Shown here: piece by piece, positions 62,880-64,000 of the stretch
Numbering within the stretch: position 1 is the stretch's first letter
How the letters are laid out: every line of letters begins with the position of its first letter
NCBI RefSeq assembly: GCF_025151995.1
Contig: NZ_CP102290.1
Span: 3,968,001 to 4,032,000 of the forward strand
Reading direction: 5' to 3'
DNA: 64,000 bases
Origin: Ruminococcus gauvreauii
Lineage (GTDB): Bacteria > Bacillota > Clostridia > Lachnospirales > Lachnospiraceae
The notes under the pieces: generated by a model
What the model saw: only the letters and a program-made list of their open reading frames with translations
Told to the model about the DNA's origin: nothing
The model's database searches: none
Position numbers and translations under genes: made by a program

Positions 62880-64000
62880 TGAAACAGATTGTCATTCCAG
62901 CAACCCTTGATACGAAGGGGGAAGAGGTTCAGTATCTGAAAGAGCTGATCGAGGAAAACGGCTGTTCGGCTACTGTGATCGACTGCAGTCTGCGTACCTG
63001 CGGCGGACGTAATGCGGATATACAAGTGGAGGAGCTGCTGGCGGGAATCGGAGTCGCCTGTGATGATTTCACGCAATTCGATAAGGAACAGGCGATCCAG
63101 ATCATGCAGCGTGCCCTAAACAGCAAGCTTGCGAAACTGCTGAACAGTGAAAAGATTGACGGCGTTATCTCGTTAGGCGGCGTGCAGGGGACGGTGATCG
63201 CAACAGCGGCAATGCAGAAGCTTCCGGTAGGATTACCCAAATTCATGGTTTCCACAGTGGCAAACGGCAATACTACATTCGGACCCTTCGTCGGGGTATC
63301 CGATATGGCCATCATGCACTCGGTCGTTGATATCGGGGGACTGAATTATGTGCTGCGTAAAATACTACAGGAAGCGGCCGGGGCGATCTGCGGAATGGCA
63401 AAGTCGCGTACGGACGTCAAATGTTCGAAAAAAGCAGTCGGGATTACAATGGCGGGAGTCACGACTCCCTGTGTAACACATCTGACCGGACTTTTAAAAA
63501 AGCAGGGGTATGAGACATTGATTTTTCACTGTAACGGAGTCGGCGCACATGTGATGGAAAATCTTGTGGCATCGGGTGATATTTCGGCGGTGATAGATAT
63601 TTCCCCGCATGATATTACAGACGGCTTGACAGGAGGGCTGATGCCCAATTATCCGGAGCGTCTGATGCCGGTTGCAGATACAGATATTCCACTCATTTTT
63701 GTACCCGGCGGTATGGACTTTACTTTATATAACGGAACAAATCGGATACCGGAAGAGAAGAAGAGCCGGCATTACTACAAGCATAACGAGATTCACACTC
63801 ATGTCCGTGCCGATTATGATGAGATGAAAGCCGCCGGAACCTTTGTCGCCAACCGCCTCGCAGATTCGCATCACGCTGTAGTGGTAATACCGCTTCGCGG
63901 GTACAGTCAAAAGAATTGCGAGGGGCAGACGATCTATGATCCGGCTGCTGACCGGGGCTTTGCGGATGCGGTTCGCCTGGGCGGACTGGATGTGCGTGAG
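62879..64000 (+). CDS. Tm-1-like ATP-binding domain protein (UPF0261), cut by the window edge
   Basis: 374 codons are visible with no stop before the end of the window. Recognised by IPATLDTKGEEVQYLKELIE, ISLGGVQGTVIATAAM, MVSTVANGNTTFGPFVG, AGVTTPC and VPGGMDFTLYN. The family includes the plant Tm-1 resistance protein and bacterial proteins found in sugar-acid or aromatic catabolic operons; its chemical role is not settled. Full members have about 400 residues, so only the tail is missing. It follows the dehydrogenase with a TGATG overlap. Confidence 0.88.
   Translation, partial: MKQIVIPATLDTKGEEVQYLKELIEENGCSATVIDCSLRTCGGRNADIQVEELLAGIGVACDDFTQFDKEQAIQIMQRALNSKLAKLLNSEKIDGVISLGGVQGTVIATAAMQKLPVGLPKFMVSTVANGNTTFGPFVGVSDMAIMHSVVDIGGLNYVLRKILQEAAGAICGMAKSRTDVKCSKKAVGITMAGVTTPCVTHLTGLLKKQGYETLIFHCNGVGAHVMENLVASGDISAVIDISPHDITDGLTGGLMPNYPERLMPVADTDIPLIFVPGGMDFTLYNGTNRIPEEKKSRHYYKHNEIHTHVRADYDEMKAAGTFVANRLADSHHAVVVIPLRGYSQKNCEGQTIYDPAADRGFADAVRLGGLDVRE

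Noticed and set aside
1..64000. tRNA or rRNA genes, CRISPR arrays, insertion sequences or prophage
   Set aside because: No cloverleaf, rRNA core, regularly spaced repeat, transposase or phage gene was seen on either strand.

Overview
The window looks like the chromosome of a strictly anaerobic, gut-type Clostridia, most likely Lachnospiraceae. Evidence: mid-GC Firmicutes coding style with strong AGGAGG ribosome sites, maturation genes for [FeFe] hydrogenase, a bile-acid 7alpha-hydroxysteroid dehydrogenase, many multi-domain hybrid sensor kinases, YesM/YesN-type sugar regulation, and no rRNA, tRNA, phage or CRISPR. The species cannot be fixed from the sequence. Nothing was run; family names rest on motifs read by eye.

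Layout. (1) 0.1-23.7 kb is a signalling island. Two giant tandem paralogues share a Ser/Thr kinase, a STAND-type ATPase, a TPR-like region and a GAF domain. The first ends in a GGDEF diguanylate cyclase, the second in PAS domains, a histidine kinase and two receivers. Next come a Fic remnant, a divergent HTH regulator, a PAS hybrid kinase, a REC-GGDEF*-EAL phosphodiesterase, two membrane diguanylate cyclases and a second PAS hybrid kinase with two receivers. (2) 23.8-27.8 kb holds a TM1266-like regulator with hydE, hydG and hydF, but no hydA. (3) 27.9-31 kb is a leftward three-gene membrane-lipid operon opposite a TetR gene with a perfect operator. (4) 31-38.5 kb holds a small secreted peptide, an OmpR-type response regulator and kinase, an ABC/FtsX transporter and a large lipoprotein. 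(5) 38.6-46.1 kb holds 7alpha-HSDH and a divergent MFS carrier, a DnaJ-like chaperone, a C39-like peptidase, a His-rich secreted protein with an ECF sigma/anti-sigma pair, and an L,D-transpeptidase. (6) 46.2-64 kb is sugar sensing, uptake and catabolism: a hybrid kinase with solute-binding domains, an Rbs/Mgl-type ABC transporter, a YesN/YesM pair, a double-ABC protein that has lost its catalytic motifs together with its own permease, and a catabolic operon (three xylose-isomerase-like TIM barrels, an MBL-fold hydrolase, a zinc dehydrogenase and a Tm-1-like protein) that runs off the right edge.

The strongest candidates for undescribed biology are: the tandem kinase-STAND sensors with exchanged output modules, together with a 15-bp palindrome (GTCAAT-N3-ATTGAC) found in front of the first of them and in the divergent promoter region at 14.4 kb; the pseudo-ABC protein and permease attached to YesM/YesN; and the Cys/His-rich ECF sigma system.
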